Source: Isochrysis galbana
Lineage: Eukaryota; Haptophyta; Isochrysidales; Isochrysidaceae
DNA length: 64,000 nucleotides
Assembly: GCA_018136815.1 (NCBI GenBank)
Contig: CM030941.1
Location: 403,528-467,527 of the forward strand
Direction: 5' to 3'
Of the stretch, positions 52,749-63,032 are shown piece after piece. A program made the translations under genes and the position numbers. Under the pieces are notes generated by a model. The model saw nothing but the letters and a program-made list of their open reading frames with translations, was not told the origin of the DNA and did not search any database. Numbering within the stretch: the first letter of the stretch is position 1; every line of letters begins with the position of its first letter.

Positions 52749-53680
52749 ATGCCGCACGTCGACGCAGGTGAAGACGCAGGTGAAGATGTCGTCCCAGCAG
52801 GCCCTGCAGAGACCGGTGCGAATTCGACGTGGACCTGCTTGTGGACAATCATGTGCAGGATGCGTGACCACTATGGCTTCTGGCCGCAGGAGATGCACAT
52901 TCAGCTAGACAACACCACGGGGGACTGCAAGAACAGCACCACCTTCGCGATGGCGGCCTGGCTTGTGGCGACCGGTCGGTGTCGTCGCGTGCGCGTCTTC
53001 TTCCTCGACGTGGGCCACACGCACGTGGTGATCGACCAGATCTTCGGCGTCGTGACTAGGGGCTTGCGCGGCCGTGAGATCCTCTTCGTGGAGGACATGA
53101 TGAAGCTCGTCGACGATTCCGTTGCCCGTACTCCTGACTATCTGGCCAGAAAAGCCGAGGTCCTTCCCTGCCTTTTCGACTTCAGCTCGTGGGCGAAAGA
53201 TGAGATGGGCCTGCATCCATTCAAGCGCTTCACGGGCCAGGGCGGTGCAGATGCAGGTGCAGGTGGCGTCTTCAGGGATATGGGATATGCACGACTTCCT
53301 TGTCGCACCGTCGCACCAGCACGGCGAACTTCCACGTCTGATGTATCGGCAGCATTCGACGGACGCCTACTTGCCCGAGACGGGCAGGGGTTCTCTTATC
53401 ATCAAGTCTATCCCGTCCACACCTCCTCGTAGCGCCCGCTGTTTTCAAGGAGATTGGTGACGCCCATGTGCTACTGTCTCGCATGTACCACAGGTCTGGC
53501 GCAAGCACTGCTCGCACAGTGCTGGCTGTCTTCTTCTACAAGATCGGCAGGGAGCGCACGCGTCTGGAATCAGCCGGAGTCGAGACGGACGAACAGCACG
53601 AGGAAACGCAGCAGGGTGAAATAGCGGAGGGAGCATGTTCGAGCGATAGCGACAACAACGTGCCCAGCCTCTGAAAATGG
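52749..53680 (+). pseudogene. DUF7869-like (transposase-like) fragment, frameshifted
   Basis: The frame from 52749 reads ...ANSTWTCLWTIMCRMRDHYG, FWPQEMHIQLDNTTGDCKNS, then RRVRVFFLDVGHTHVVIDQI. The QLDNT...N and VGHTH...DQ motifs match what I recall of DUF7869 proteins, abundant in algae and invertebrates and suspected to be transposon-related with an RNase-H-like core. The 5' part of the domain is missing. After about 53290 the homologous sequence moves frame (QHSTDAYLPETGRGSLIIKS), and again after 53430 (IGDAHVLLSRMYHRSGASTA) to a stop at 53672. It abuts the right end of the chromovirus within about 120 bp. Confidence 0.5.
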
Positions 53681-54588
53681 GCCCCCCGCTGGCTTCATGT
53701 GTTCAGCGCGGGGCTGTTGTGTTGCTGCTGCACTTCCGCTGCTGCGCTTCCCATGTCCGCATAAGTGAATGAATCAGCTTGAGGATCTTGTATTGAATAG
53801 AACGGGTGTGTGCGCGCGGGATTCGATGTGCGCGCGCGGGCTCCGCAGCTGTATGTGGCGTCGCTGCCGCAGTTGGAGTGAAGGAGTGTGCGTGCAGTGC
53901 AGGTGCCTGCTTATTTTTTCCGATAACATGGGTGGTGTGCCCCACCACTTGATCAATTTTGGCTCTCAACTTGCAATCCCACGCGAGCACGATCAACAGC
54001 CACCTTGGCGGGCTACTGGCCGCCCAGCGCGCCCCGTTCACCGTGTCTTCACCTGCACCTGCAGTTCCTGCACTCTCACCTTCACCTGCACCTTCACTGA
54101 AGAAAAAACTTCGGACCAGCACCTTCCCAGTTGGAAAATTTTTTTATTAGGTGCGCGCGTCCTGCGTGGCGCCACCTCTTTAAATGCACGCGCGGCGCCT
54201 CGCCATAATAATACGAATTTAAGTATATTCCGATTAGTGTTTTCGTATGATTATTATCGTAAACGGACCATGGACATTTGATGGCTCAACTTGAGTCTGT
54301 CCCATATTCATATTCAACGGAACGTGAGCCCTGTCAAAAAGTAATTATCTCAAGCATGATTTTAAAATAGCCACTACAAACTAACCATGGACATTTGATG
54401 ACTCAACCGAGTCTGTCACATATTTGACGGAACGTGAACGTGACCTCGCGCGCGCTCCATGCCCTTATCGTTTTAACGATAGTTAGAGTACAGAGGGGGA
54501 GGAGGGGGCGTGCCGCATGGCAGCGCAAAAACTATAACCTTAAATTTCTTTTGTCGAAACAAGAAACGACTGCGAGGCGTAGCACATG
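53681..54588. repeat. Intergenic with two tandem copies of an accatggacatttgatg unit
   Basis: Units at 54267-54327 and 54383-54438 share accatggacatttgatg, ctcaac, gagtctgtc, catatt and ggaacgtga. A related motif lies at 20497-20533. No gene recognised in the rest of this stretch. Confidence 0.5.
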
Positions 54589-57500
54589 TCAGTCGTATTC
54601 TGCGAGATATCTAGCCAGGCCTTCGCGCCTTTCCGCCTCTTCTACCTCTGCCGCTGCCCACATGCGTTGGCTCGCCCTCCTCGCCCTAAGGGCATCATCC
54701 ATCTCGATCTGGTCTATTTCCCCGTTCCCGCTCGTGTCGATGGCGCGGACGAGCGCGCGAGCCTCGGCATCGGACAGGTGGAGGCCTACGTCGGGCGAGG
54801 CGAAAAAGGCCTGGAGCTCCTGTGCAGATAGCGAGAAGTCGCCGTCAGTGAACTGCGAAGTGTTGACGCCGCCATTGCGGAACAGCTCATGAACGGTCCA
54901 CTTGTGCTCGTCGAGGAATTGCTGAAGCCGGTCAAGGGGATCGTTCGAGTACTCACGAGAGGACATGGAGATGGTGGACCGGTTGTCAGTGTGTAGGGCA
55001 GGCGAGGTGTCCATTGAACTCCATGAGAGCCTGCGCCCAATCCGGGGCGTGGCAGGTGGTGTGTCGAGCGAAGCAGCCGAGGCAAGCGAGCTGAAGCCAA
55101 ATGACGAGAAGCAGCTGGGGGCACCCCGCCTTTCGGCTGCTGCGCGCCTAGTCTCGTCGAGCCATCGCTGAGCTTCTGCCGACATGCCAACAACGGCGCG
55201 CTGAGGAGGAGGAGCGAGCGCTGGGGGTGGTGCGCGCAGTGATGGTGAGGAGGCAATATGTGGTGGTAGATATTGCATCGATGGTGGCGGTGCAGGATTT
55301 GGTGGCGATTGCATGATCGAGCGGCTGCGGAGCCGAGGTGAACGCCGTGGCGAACTTGGTCGGCTGCGGCCGCCATGCGGCTGGGGAGATGGCGACCGAC
55401 TTCGGCTTCGTGACGGAGGCTTCCGAGGCCTCTCCACACTCTTGTTGTGCAGGGTCGATGCAATCGCCGTCCAGCCATCGGTTGAAAGGGGCAGCAACGC
55501 GCGATGGGGACTGACGGCGTGTGCCGAGCTGCTCGCGCAGCGAGGGCTGCTTGGCCGACTCGCAAGAGGACCATCCTCTTCTACCGGCGCAATAGAAGTC
55601 AGCCCGTATCCGTGGGCCGCGGCGAGCAGCTCCGCACGGGAGGCGTTCGGGCGGATTGAGACGCCACGGGATCGGAGCAACGCGGCGAGACGCGGATCAG
55701 ACAAGGAGTCGATCGGGACCGGCGTGATGGCAATCAGCTCGTCTATGAAAATTGTTGTCGTGGCCATCGCGCTGACGGCCGCCAGTAGCTCCAGCCTTGA
55801 GGCGCCGTCGCGGATGGCCGCCCCGCGAGAGGAGACTAGGATCGCGAGTTGCGCGTCGGAGAGCCTCGTCACCGGAATGGGCGTGAGGGCGGCAATCTCC
55901 TCGGGCGTTGAGGACGTGATCCCCACAGCGGCAGCAAGAGAGCGCAGCTCGTGCATGTCGGCATTCGCGCGGGCGGAGACGCCGTGAGAAGAGAGGAGTG
56001 CGCGTAGCTGGTCGGAGTTTAGGTTCGGCAAGCGCACGATGAGGGACGCCAACTTGCGGAATGGCGCTGCTATCGAGACGATGCGCAGATAGGCGAGCAC
56101 GCGCGCGGCTCGCCTTGCGCCGTCGATGCGGCAGGCGCGCGCCGCTTCCCATGCACGCCAGGCGCGGAGCACATCACGCTTCCTCCAACGCGCGGCCGCT
56201 TGACACGTCAATTGCAGCGCATGGGCACGTTGCCGTATGGCCTCTTGCCATGCGGCAAGCGCGAGGGCGGTGGACTGGTGTCGTAGCCGTCCGACCACGA
56301 GGGCCATGCCGCGCAGGCAGTCTTCCCGCTTGGCAGCGGCACCCGCCCAAGACCGCAAGCCTCGGCCGAGCTGCCCGGCCCGCCATATCTGCAGCGCGCG
56401 TTGTCCTTGCTCCACCGCGGCCACGCAGTCCCGCCACCTGTTGATAGCGTGACAAGCCGAGCGCAACGCCCATCGGTGGAGCACAGTATCGATGCTCTGT
56501 GACACCCATTTGCGCCTTTGGGCGTGTGCGGCGAGAGCTTTCAGGCCTCGGGTGAGCGTCTCGCCCCGCCACGCGGCAAGCACCCGCCGTGTAGCTAAGG
56601 CGCGCCAGACTGCGCATCGGGCCATCTCGTGCCACGCCAGCAGCACCCTGCACAATGCTGGCTGTTGCAGCCTCCTCACCGCGCGAACCGCGCTGGACCT
56701 GAGACGTGCGCGAGATCGGCAGAACTCCAGCAGCTTCTGCATGGCGCGCAATAGTTCTTGCTGACGCCAAACGTTGAGCGCACGCCTCGCATCGTCGAGG
56801 GTAGCGGTCTGGAACGCGCAGAAGGACGCCCATGACGTAAAACCACGGTACAGGCTATTTTGAAGAAGGGCCACCGCGGCAGCCGCGGCAAGCCGCCTCC
56901 GACGGTGGCGAGCGACGGTGTGGCGGCGTAGCCTCTGCAGGTGAGAAGCAAGAGCGCGCCGACGCCGCGCGAGGAGCAACCACCTCAGGAAGGCGCCTCG
57001 CTTTGCGCCGGACACCCACCACACAAGGCCGCGGCGAATCGTGCCTCCAACAAGAGCTTGCTCAGCGGTGGCAGCCACCCAGCATCGCCAGCCGCGAGCG
57101 AGCACGCGCAGGGCCATGGCTGCTGCGGCACTGTGCGCGCGCCGGAGGGCTTGCAGCCGGAAGCGGGCGTGCTCGCGCCAAGGGCGCCACGCCCGCGCCT
57201 TGGACTGTGAGCGCCATTGGCGCACACCGCGGGCAGCTATGGTTGCAGTCGCGGCTGCAGCTGCAGCACCCTTCTGGAGCGATGCGAACGCGCGGCGCAG
57301 CTTCCGACGCTTCCGCATCAGCCGCTCGCGCGCGGCACGCATTCCCGCGTCAGCGCGCCAAGCGAGCCATGCGGAAGCCATCGCGCGGTGGCGCAGCCTG
57401 CCCACGGCGAGGCGAGCGGTGGAGTGCAGCCGCGTACGCGCCGTCGCATGGGCTTCGAGTGCGCGAACGGCGCGCTGGAGCGCGGTACGGCGCGCGCGGC

Positions 57501-60500
57501 GGGCGCCCAGAGCGGTTCGTAGCTTGCGCGGCGACGCCATCTCCACGGTCTGCTGCCACGTGCTGAAGGCACAATGGTGCCGCCTGTACCACAGCCGCGC
57601 CGCGACCGTGCGGCCAATACCACGATGTCGCTGCCGTTCCGCAACGCGCTCGCACCAAGTGCGCATGCCCACCCAAAGCTGGCGCCCCTCGCGCCCGATC
57701 TTGAGGAGGAGGGCCGAGCGGTAGAGCGCCCCTGAGGCGGCCCACCGATTCATCGCCCGATGCAGCAGGCCCTCGCGGACGAGACGCGAGAGCGTGACGT
57801 GCGCCCAGGTTGCCACCCGTCTCGCCGCCACCGAACTACGAAGCGTCTCCAGCGCCGATAACATGTCGCGCTTGTTGCCATGTGCGAGCGCCGCAGCGCA
57901 CCGAAGGCGGTGGCATCGGTACCCCTCCCACACGGCCAGCACATGCACCTTTGCGTGGCACACCCAACGCTGCCCAGCGCGCGCCCCGCAAGCTAGGGCA
58001 CGCCGGTGACTCGTCGCGTGATTAGCCCAGCGGGCGAAGGCCACAGATTGCTCACGTTTGACGAGCCGCACCAACGCCGCCCTCGCCTCCCATCGGTGCC
58101 GCCTTTCCACCAACCATGAGGCCCACGCCGCCGTCAACGCCGCTGCCCTCCAGGTGCGTGAACACCGTCGACGGCGTGAGAATGAGCGTCCCGCCTGTGC
58201 CCACAGGTCCATTGCCACGGCCAGTTTGCCGTTGCGCATGCGCGTGATGGCCCTTGCCGATAGGCGCGCCAATCGCGCCTTCGATAGCCACGACCGCATA
58301 GCGCAACGCCCGGCGCGCCTGGTGATGCGCTCACTCGCCAGGTCACTCGCACGGGTGCAGAGTGCCGTCGCGCGCGCCGCTACCTGCCACGAGCGCAGCG
58401 CGCGTCGACGGACATGCCGCGAACCTTGCCCGGCTGTGTAGGCGATCGCAACGCAGTCAACCCTTCGGCCTCGCTTACCTTCGTGTGTCTGCGCCCTCCA
58501 GTCGCCAAAGTGGCGACGGAGGCCGACGTGCGAGACGAAGCCTCCCGAGCGGCGGCGCAGTCGGCGTGCCAGCCGCGCGTGTTCGGCTGTCATTGAGAGC
58601 CGGGTCAGTGCTGTCGCGCACGCTGAGCGCCGCTGGTGGCGCCGCGCGCGCGCCACACCGCAGCTCTTACGCCAAAACTCGACCCATGCGCCGAAACCCA
58701 TTGGGAGCGGGCGCGTGAGACCCCACGTGGCAATGCGCGCATGCATAAGTGCCGCAATCGCACCGGCCGAGCGGGAAGCCTCGCGCCACCAGGCTAGCGC
58801 GGCAAGCAGTGCGCGCACCAACGCGCGCCGGCACGATTGCTCCACACACCGAGCGCACTCGGCATGCCCGCGCCACGATGTGAGAACGCGGGCGCTCGCC
58901 GTGTGTCGGAAGCGCCCAATGGCTAGTGCAAGCAGCCGGCGACGGAGACCCTCGCGCTGGGCGACCTCGCGCCATGCATCGAGTGCTGTGGCGCTCGATG
59001 CTAGGAGAGCACGCCGAAGCGCCTGGGCATCACGACGGCGGTCTGTCGCGGCGTCGCGCCACGCCCGCCACGCGCGCGCCAGCTCGCGACGGACAAATTG
59101 GGAGCCGCCGAATCGTATCCGCCGCTTGTTCACGGAGCACACCATCGCCTCATCCACCCAACATCTGTAAGCACGACCGACCGCACGCCCGTGCAGCCGT
59201 GCGAGAGAGTGAGCTATGTGCTGGCGCCGCCAGCGGACCGCAATTGCATGCCCCGCCCAGCATCGCCAACCGCGCGACTCGGACTGGTGGCGCACGCATG
59301 CCGCCGCACGGCCGAGGTGACAGCGATGAGCGGCCGCTTCCACCGCCGCCGAGCGGGCGGCGTTTAGGGCGCGTCGCTCGTGCCGGTGCCGCAACGCCTT
59401 CACTGCGCGCGCGCACCGTCCGCGCCACGCGCAGTGCTCGGCCCACCGCACGGCGGCGGTGCGCAGCGCGGAGAAGAGGGGCGCACTGAGTGGCTGAGCG
59501 TGCCACAGGAATGAGCACGGATGGAACAGCGGCTCGGCGAGTGGCGACCGCCGCCGCGAGTGGCCGTGTGTGCGCCAGCGGCGTATGCCGCGCGCGAGCG
59601 CCCTGAAGCGGGCAAGTGCTGCGCCCGACAGCTCGACCTGGCCCTGGTGGAGCCGCCGTGGGAGTGGCGTGCCGGCCCACATGCGCAGCGCGCGCTCTAG
59701 GGAGCCGATGCGCGCAGCGGCCACTGCGCGTACTGCCATGAGCATGGCATGCGCCCGCCGCATGCGCGTCTCGCTCCACGCGCGCCACGCGCGGCCCGTG
59801 TCGCGGTGCGCCCAGTGGCCTAGCGCCCGCTCGGCGCGCTCAAGCGCGTCAGCGCGAGCATCGGCGCCCGACGCCCACCGGTGCATTCCGTCACGCCGGC
59901 CGGCGGTCATGAAGAAGACGACCGCCCGCTCGAGCCGCCAGCGCGCTTCGCGCGCCGCAAGCAGCGAGTGCCAAGCGCGCGCCTCGCCGCACCTCGCCGC
60001 GTGGCCACAGCCGCGACACAGCTGCGAAAGGGCGCGGGCCTCGCGCGCGTAGGACTCGCGCCAGGCGCCCATGCCTCGCTTTAGCGCGGCCTGACGCGCG
60101 CGGCCTACCACGAGCAGTACGCGCGCCCTTCCGCGTGCGCACTCGGCACGCCACTGAACGAGCGCGACGTAGCGTGCGGCGTGCCGAGCGCGGCCGACGG
60201 CGGCGTGCGCGAGGCACCGCGCGCGCTCACGCCGTGCGAGCTGAAGGCGCCACCGTCGGAGCGCGTTTGGCAAGCGCTGCCGCGCCGCGTAGGCGGCGGC
60301 CTGCTCGAGCATCTGCGCGCCCTGGCGGACCGACGCTAGCCACGTGCGCCAGCCGCCTGCGAGCCGTGGGCTCGCCTGCAGTATGCGCGCCACACCGTCT
60401 GCTGAGCGTGCGCCGAGCACCATGGCGCGGCGTGACACTCGGAAGGTGCCGAGCTGGCGCCAGAGCCGCGCCCACACCCAGCGCGTGAAGCAGCGGCGCT

Positions 60501-61521
60501 GGCGCGTCAGCGTGAACAGCCGGTCGGCGACGCGAAGCGCGCACTGTCGGCCAGCCGAGGCATGCCACGCGCCGAGCGCGTCGCTGAGCGCATGGGCGCG
60601 CGCGCGCCCGGCGCACGCGGCTGCCGATGCAACCCACAGCCATTGACGCAGGGCGGCACGAAGCCGGCGCCGCTGGCCGCGCAAGGCCCAGTGCGCCTCT
60701 GCCAGTCGCTGCGCCTCGGCACCAGCGCGACCTCTGGCGGCCGCCAGCCTCCAACGCGCGAGCATCGTGCGCCGGATCATCGGGTTGGCCAGCAGCAACG
60801 TCCGCCGCAGGAGCGCACGGGCCGCCCACGGCCGGAAGGCGTACCACAGCTCTGCCCTCGTGTGCGAGCGGCCAAGCTCGGCCACCTTCTCTCCCTCTTC
60901 GACCCAGAGGCTTAGTCCCCCGCTAGGGACCTCCCGAACGTACTCGGACGCGCGAAAGGTCGTCCGGCCAGTCGAGGAGCTCCGGTCCTCTTGTTGGGCC
61001 GTGGCGAAGCGGACGACAGACGGATGTGCGGCGGGCGTGCGTGGCACGTCCTCCGGCCGCTGCCCCAGCTCGTGCAGTCGCGATGCCCCATCCCCGCGGC
61101 AGGCGGAGGCCCACCGTTCCCCGTGCTCCGCGTCTCCTGTTGCGCCCGCTTGCGGCCCGTGCAGCCCCACCCTGTGCGTCGGCTCCAGCGTCCCCTGCTC
61201 GACCGGCATCAGCTGTTGCGCTCGGCTCCTCAGCTCGTCTCTCGGGGTGTGGGTGTGCTGCACCATCCCTCTTCCGTCCACCCTCTCGATACCTAGCAGC
61301 AGAGCGTCCCGGAAGCGGAATCGAGAGATCTGAGCTGCGTACTGAGCGGCGGCGTCGGCGCGAGAGCGGATTCGGTGGCCTGTGGGCAATGGGTGGAGCG
61401 CGGGGGGTGGCGAGGGAGAGCGGATTCGATGGCCTGTGGACAATGGGTGGACCGCGGAAGGTGGCGAGGGAGAGTAGGAGGCGACGCAGAGAGGGGAGAG
61501 AGGAGAGGGAGGCGGGCGCAT
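54589..61521 (-). CDS. Giant Sfi1-like repeat protein with SAP-like repeats and C-terminal EF hand
   Basis: A single 2310-codon frame without intron. From about residue 230 to 1790 it is a regular array of helical repeats with a conserved Trp and Arg/Ala-rich spacing (for example RAWRAWRDAAT, ALDAWREVAQRE, VLTSWRGHAE). This is the pattern of Sfi1-type centrin-binding proteins of centrosomes, basal bodies and contractile fibres. It is followed by three repeats of about 55 residues (LNSDQLRALLSSHGVSAR, LSDAQLAILVSSRGAAIR, LSDPRLAALLRSRGVSIR) that resemble SAP-type helix-turn-helix units. After a Ser/Pro-rich linker comes a canonical EF hand (DTSGNGEIDQIEM) near 54710. The role is probably a centrin-binding scaffold (inference). 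The true start may be the first Met or a later one, since the N-terminus contains an 18-residue tandem repeat. Confidence 0.8.
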   Translation of the reverse strand: MRPPPSPLSPLCVASYSPSPPSAVHPLSTGHRIRSPSPPPALHPLPTGHRIRSRADAAAQYAAQISRFRFRDALLLGIERVDGRGMVQHTHTPRDELRSRAQQLMPVEQGTLEPTHRVGLHGPQAGATGDAEHGERWASACRGDGASRLHELGQRPEDVPRTPAAHPSVVRFATAQQEDRSSSTGRTTFRASEYVREVPSGGLSLWVEEGEKVAELGRSHTRAELWYAFRPWAARALLRRTLLLANPMIRRTMLARWRLAAARGRAGAEAQRLAEAHWALRGQRRRLRAALRQWLWVASAAACAGRARAHALSDALGAWHASAGRQCALRVADRLFTLTRQRRCFTRWVWARLWRQLGTFRVSRRAMVLGARSADGVARILQASPRLAGGWRTWLASVRQGAQMLEQAAAYAARQRLPNALRRWRLQLARRERARCLAHAAVGRARHAARYVALVQWRAECARGRARVLLVVGRARQAALKRGMGAWRESYAREARALSQLCRGCGHAARCGEARAWHSLLAAREARWRLERAVVFFMTAGRRDGMHRWASGADARADALERAERALGHWAHRDTGRAWRAWSETRMRRAHAMLMAVRAVAAARIGSLERALRMWAGTPLPRRLHQGQVELSGAALARFRALARGIRRWRTHGHSRRRSPLAEPLFHPCSFLWHAQPLSAPLFSALRTAAVRWAEHCAWRGRCARAVKALRHRHERRALNAARSAAVEAAAHRCHLGRAAACVRHQSESRGWRCWAGHAIAVRWRRQHIAHSLARLHGRAVGRAYRCWVDEAMVCSVNKRRIRFGGSQFVRRELARAWRAWRDAATDRRRDAQALRRALLASSATALDAWREVAQREGLRRRLLALAIGRFRHTASARVLTSWRGHAECARCVEQSCRRALVRALLAALAWWREASRSAGAIAALMHARIATWGLTRPLPMGFGAWVEFWRKSCGVARARRHQRRSACATALTRLSMTAEHARLARRLRRRSGGFVSHVGLRRHFGDWRAQTHEGKRGRRVDCVAIAYTAGQGSRHVRRRALRSWQVAARATALCTRASDLASERITRRAGRCAMRSWLSKARLARLSARAITRMRNGKLAVAMDLWAQAGRSFSRRRRCSRTWRAAALTAAWASWLVERRHRWEARAALVRLVKREQSVAFARWANHATSHRRALACGARAGQRWVCHAKVHVLAVWEGYRCHRLRCAAALAHGNKRDMLSALETLRSSVAARRVATWAHVTLSRLVREGLLHRAMNRWAASGALYRSALLLKIGREGRQLWVGMRTWCERVAERQRHRGIGRTVAARLWYRRHHCAFSTWQQTVEMASPRKLRTALGARRARRTALQRAVRALEAHATARTRLHSTARLAVGRLRHRAMASAWLAWRADAGMRAARERLMRKRRKLRRAFASLQKGAAAAAATATIAARGVRQWRSQSKARAWRPWREHARFRLQALRRAHSAAAAMALRVLARGWRCWVAATAEQALVGGTIRRGLVWWVSGAKRGAFLRWLLLARRRRALASHLQRLRRHTVARHRRRRLAAAAAVALLQNSLYRGFTSWASFCAFQTATLDDARRALNVWRQQELLRAMQKLLEFCRSRARLRSSAVRAVRRLQQPALCRVLLAWHEMARCAVWRALATRRVLAAWRGETLTRGLKALAAHAQRRKWVSQSIDTVLHRWALRSACHAINRWRDCVAAVEQGQRALQIWRAGQLGRGLRSWAGAAAKREDCLRGMALVVGRLRHQSTALALAAWQEAIRQRAHALQLTCQAAARWRKRDVLRAWRAWEAARACRIDGARRAARVLAYLRIVSIAAPFRKLASLIVRLPNLNSDQLRALLSSHGVSARANADMHELRSLAAAVGITSSTPEEIAALTPIPVTRLSDAQLAILVSSRGAAIRDGASRLELLAAVSAMATTTIFIDELIAITPVPIDSLSDPRLAALLRSRGVSIRPNASRAELLAAAHGYGLTSIAPVEEDGPLASRPSSPRCASSSAHAVSPHRALLPLSTDGWTAIASTLHNKSVERPRKPPSRSRSRSPSPQPHGGRSRPSSPRRSPRLRSRSIMQSPPNPAPPPSMQYLPPHIASSPSLRAPPPALAPPPQRAVVGMSAEAQRWLDETRRAAAERRGAPSCFSSFGFSSLASAASLDTPPATPRIGRRLSWSSMDTSPALHTDNRSTISMSSREYSNDPLDRLQQFLDEHKWTVHELFRNGGVNTSQFTDGDFSLSAQELQAFFASPDVGLHLSDAEARALVRAIDTSGNGEIDQIEMDDALRARRASQRMWAAAEVEEAERREGLARYLAEYD
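61366..61473. repeat. Two tandem 54-bp units near the start of the giant gene
   Basis: Unit starts gcggattcg at 61366 and 61420, with a few substitutions. It translates on the minus strand to the repeated HPLSTGHRIRS and HPLPTGHRIRS. The length is a multiple of three, consistent with translated sequence. Confidence 0.65.
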
Positions 61522-62168
61522 CTCTCGTCAGAGTTGTCTGCCTGTTTGTTTTGGGGGAGGGGAAGGGGGTGGGGGTGGGGGTGGGGATGGGGGGCAGAGG
61601 AGAGAGGGAGAGGCGGGGAGAGGGGGGGAGGGGGGGGAGAGGGGAGAGGGAGGGAGAAAGAGAAGAAGGTGAGGGAGGGAGGGAAGAGGCGAGGAGGATG
61701 GGAGGGCGGGACGCCGACGACGGCGAAAAAAAACGGCCTCTTCTCTCTCCGCCTCCCCTTCCTTCCCACCTTCCTCTGCTTCTCTTTACGTGAAGAAGCT
61801 CCGCCCTACTCTTACGTGAAAACAAACGGTCGAGGGAGCAACAGGTCCGAGAGGACTTCCGCTTCTTCTGAGTTCTCTTTTGAGTGCGGGTGGGGGGCTC
61901 TCTCTCTCTCAGCGCTTGATCTGGGTCTACAGGCCGAGTGAGAGAAGAGGGGAGGTGCGGCTTTTCACGCCTGTTTTGTTCATGCCCGACCGAGCGAGTC
62001 TTCTTGTGGGCTGTAATCCGTGGTTTGAAGGATGAAGGATGTACAGCGCGGTGGTCAATCCAACCAGAACCCCAATCCCGATCCCTTTGACGCCCACCAG
62101 CGCGGCCGTCACTAGCGGTGTGAAGAAGAGGGCAAGTAAGAGATACACGACCTACTTCTATCGGTCAG
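61522..62168. other. Upstream region of the giant gene
   Basis: GA-rich low complexity (61560-61720), then unremarkable sequence. A minus-strand frame at 62148-61927 encodes two hydrophobic stretches (LLLALFFTPLVTAALVG, GIGVLVGLTTALYIL) but has no ATG and no recognised family. Confidence 0.3.
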
Positions 62169-62691
62169 TGTTGTATTCCGGCCTTTTGGCATGAATATTT
62201 CGGCATGAGCACGAGCCTTCTTCGTTATATACCGTCTTCTATGTTCATCGTAGTCGCGCGAGGCGTGCAGATTCGAATTCTCCCTGGGCTCAAGCCCTGG
62301 TTCGCCGATTTTCGTCTCGAAATTCGAAGATTTGAGTTTTATTTTTACTATCACGGTAATTGTCCACTCGTTTAAGGTAATAAATGGATGTGGCAGTACT
62401 GGGCCCCTCGCGTTCAGATCCCCCCCCCCCCCTCCCCCCCCCTCCCCCCCCCCCCGCGTTGTTTTTACCCGAGAGGGGTTTTCCCCCAGCGTGGACTCGA
62501 GGAGAGGACGCACTAGGGTGCGCGGGGTCGGTGCGTTCACTGGAGCTGGAGGGGCGGAACAAATATCGAGGGGAGGAGGCAGTGCCCCCGCCCCCCGGTA
62601 TCACTCGGACACTTGGCTCGTCAGGCATGGCGGGATTCCGGAACTGAAACGTTATGTCCAATTAGCTAGTGGGGGTGGCTAGGATACAACA
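62169..62691 (+). repeat. Divergent solo LTR-like repeat, related to the chromovirus LTR
   Basis: Starts TGTTGTATTCCGG. The first 230 bp align with the chromovirus LTR read 5' to 3' (shared TGTTGTATTCC, GGCATGAATATT, CAGATTCG, TCTCGAAATT, CGTTTAAGGTAATAAA). Ends at ATACAACA, an exact inverse of the start TGTTGTAT. The 3' half is not alike and contains C runs. No flanking duplication found. Confidence 0.5.
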
Positions 62692-63032
62692 TTATTTATT
62701 GATTATTTATGTAGACATTCCGGATTCGACATTCGACACAGCGGCGGGGGCCACCCTCAGCCTTTTGTGATTGACATCGCTACGAGAACAAGGTGTGCAG
62801 TACTACATGTGTTTCTGTTAGCAAGAGAACCTTATCTATGGGGAGGCCCTGGCAGCATTGCGCATGCCTCCATCATCCGGCCAATGGGCCAATGAGCTGC
62901 ATCAACGTTTTGAGGATAAAGACCCCGAGACCGCTCATCGCCCCGGAAATAGAGGGATGTCTGCAGGAGTCACTTCCCGGCATCGCCCATTGGTATCTAT
63001 GACGATCGCGAGTGTCTCGAGTACGAGCAGCT

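Noticed and set aside
55313-61333. Many long plus-strand and alternative minus-strand open frames across the giant gene
   Set aside because: High GC and an Arg/Ala-rich reading frame create long shadow frames; only the 2310-codon frame shows repeat periodicity and an EF hand.
61927-62148. Small two-helix membrane protein on the minus strand
   Set aside because: No ATG, no recognised family, and it sits between low-complexity DNA and an LTR-like repeat.
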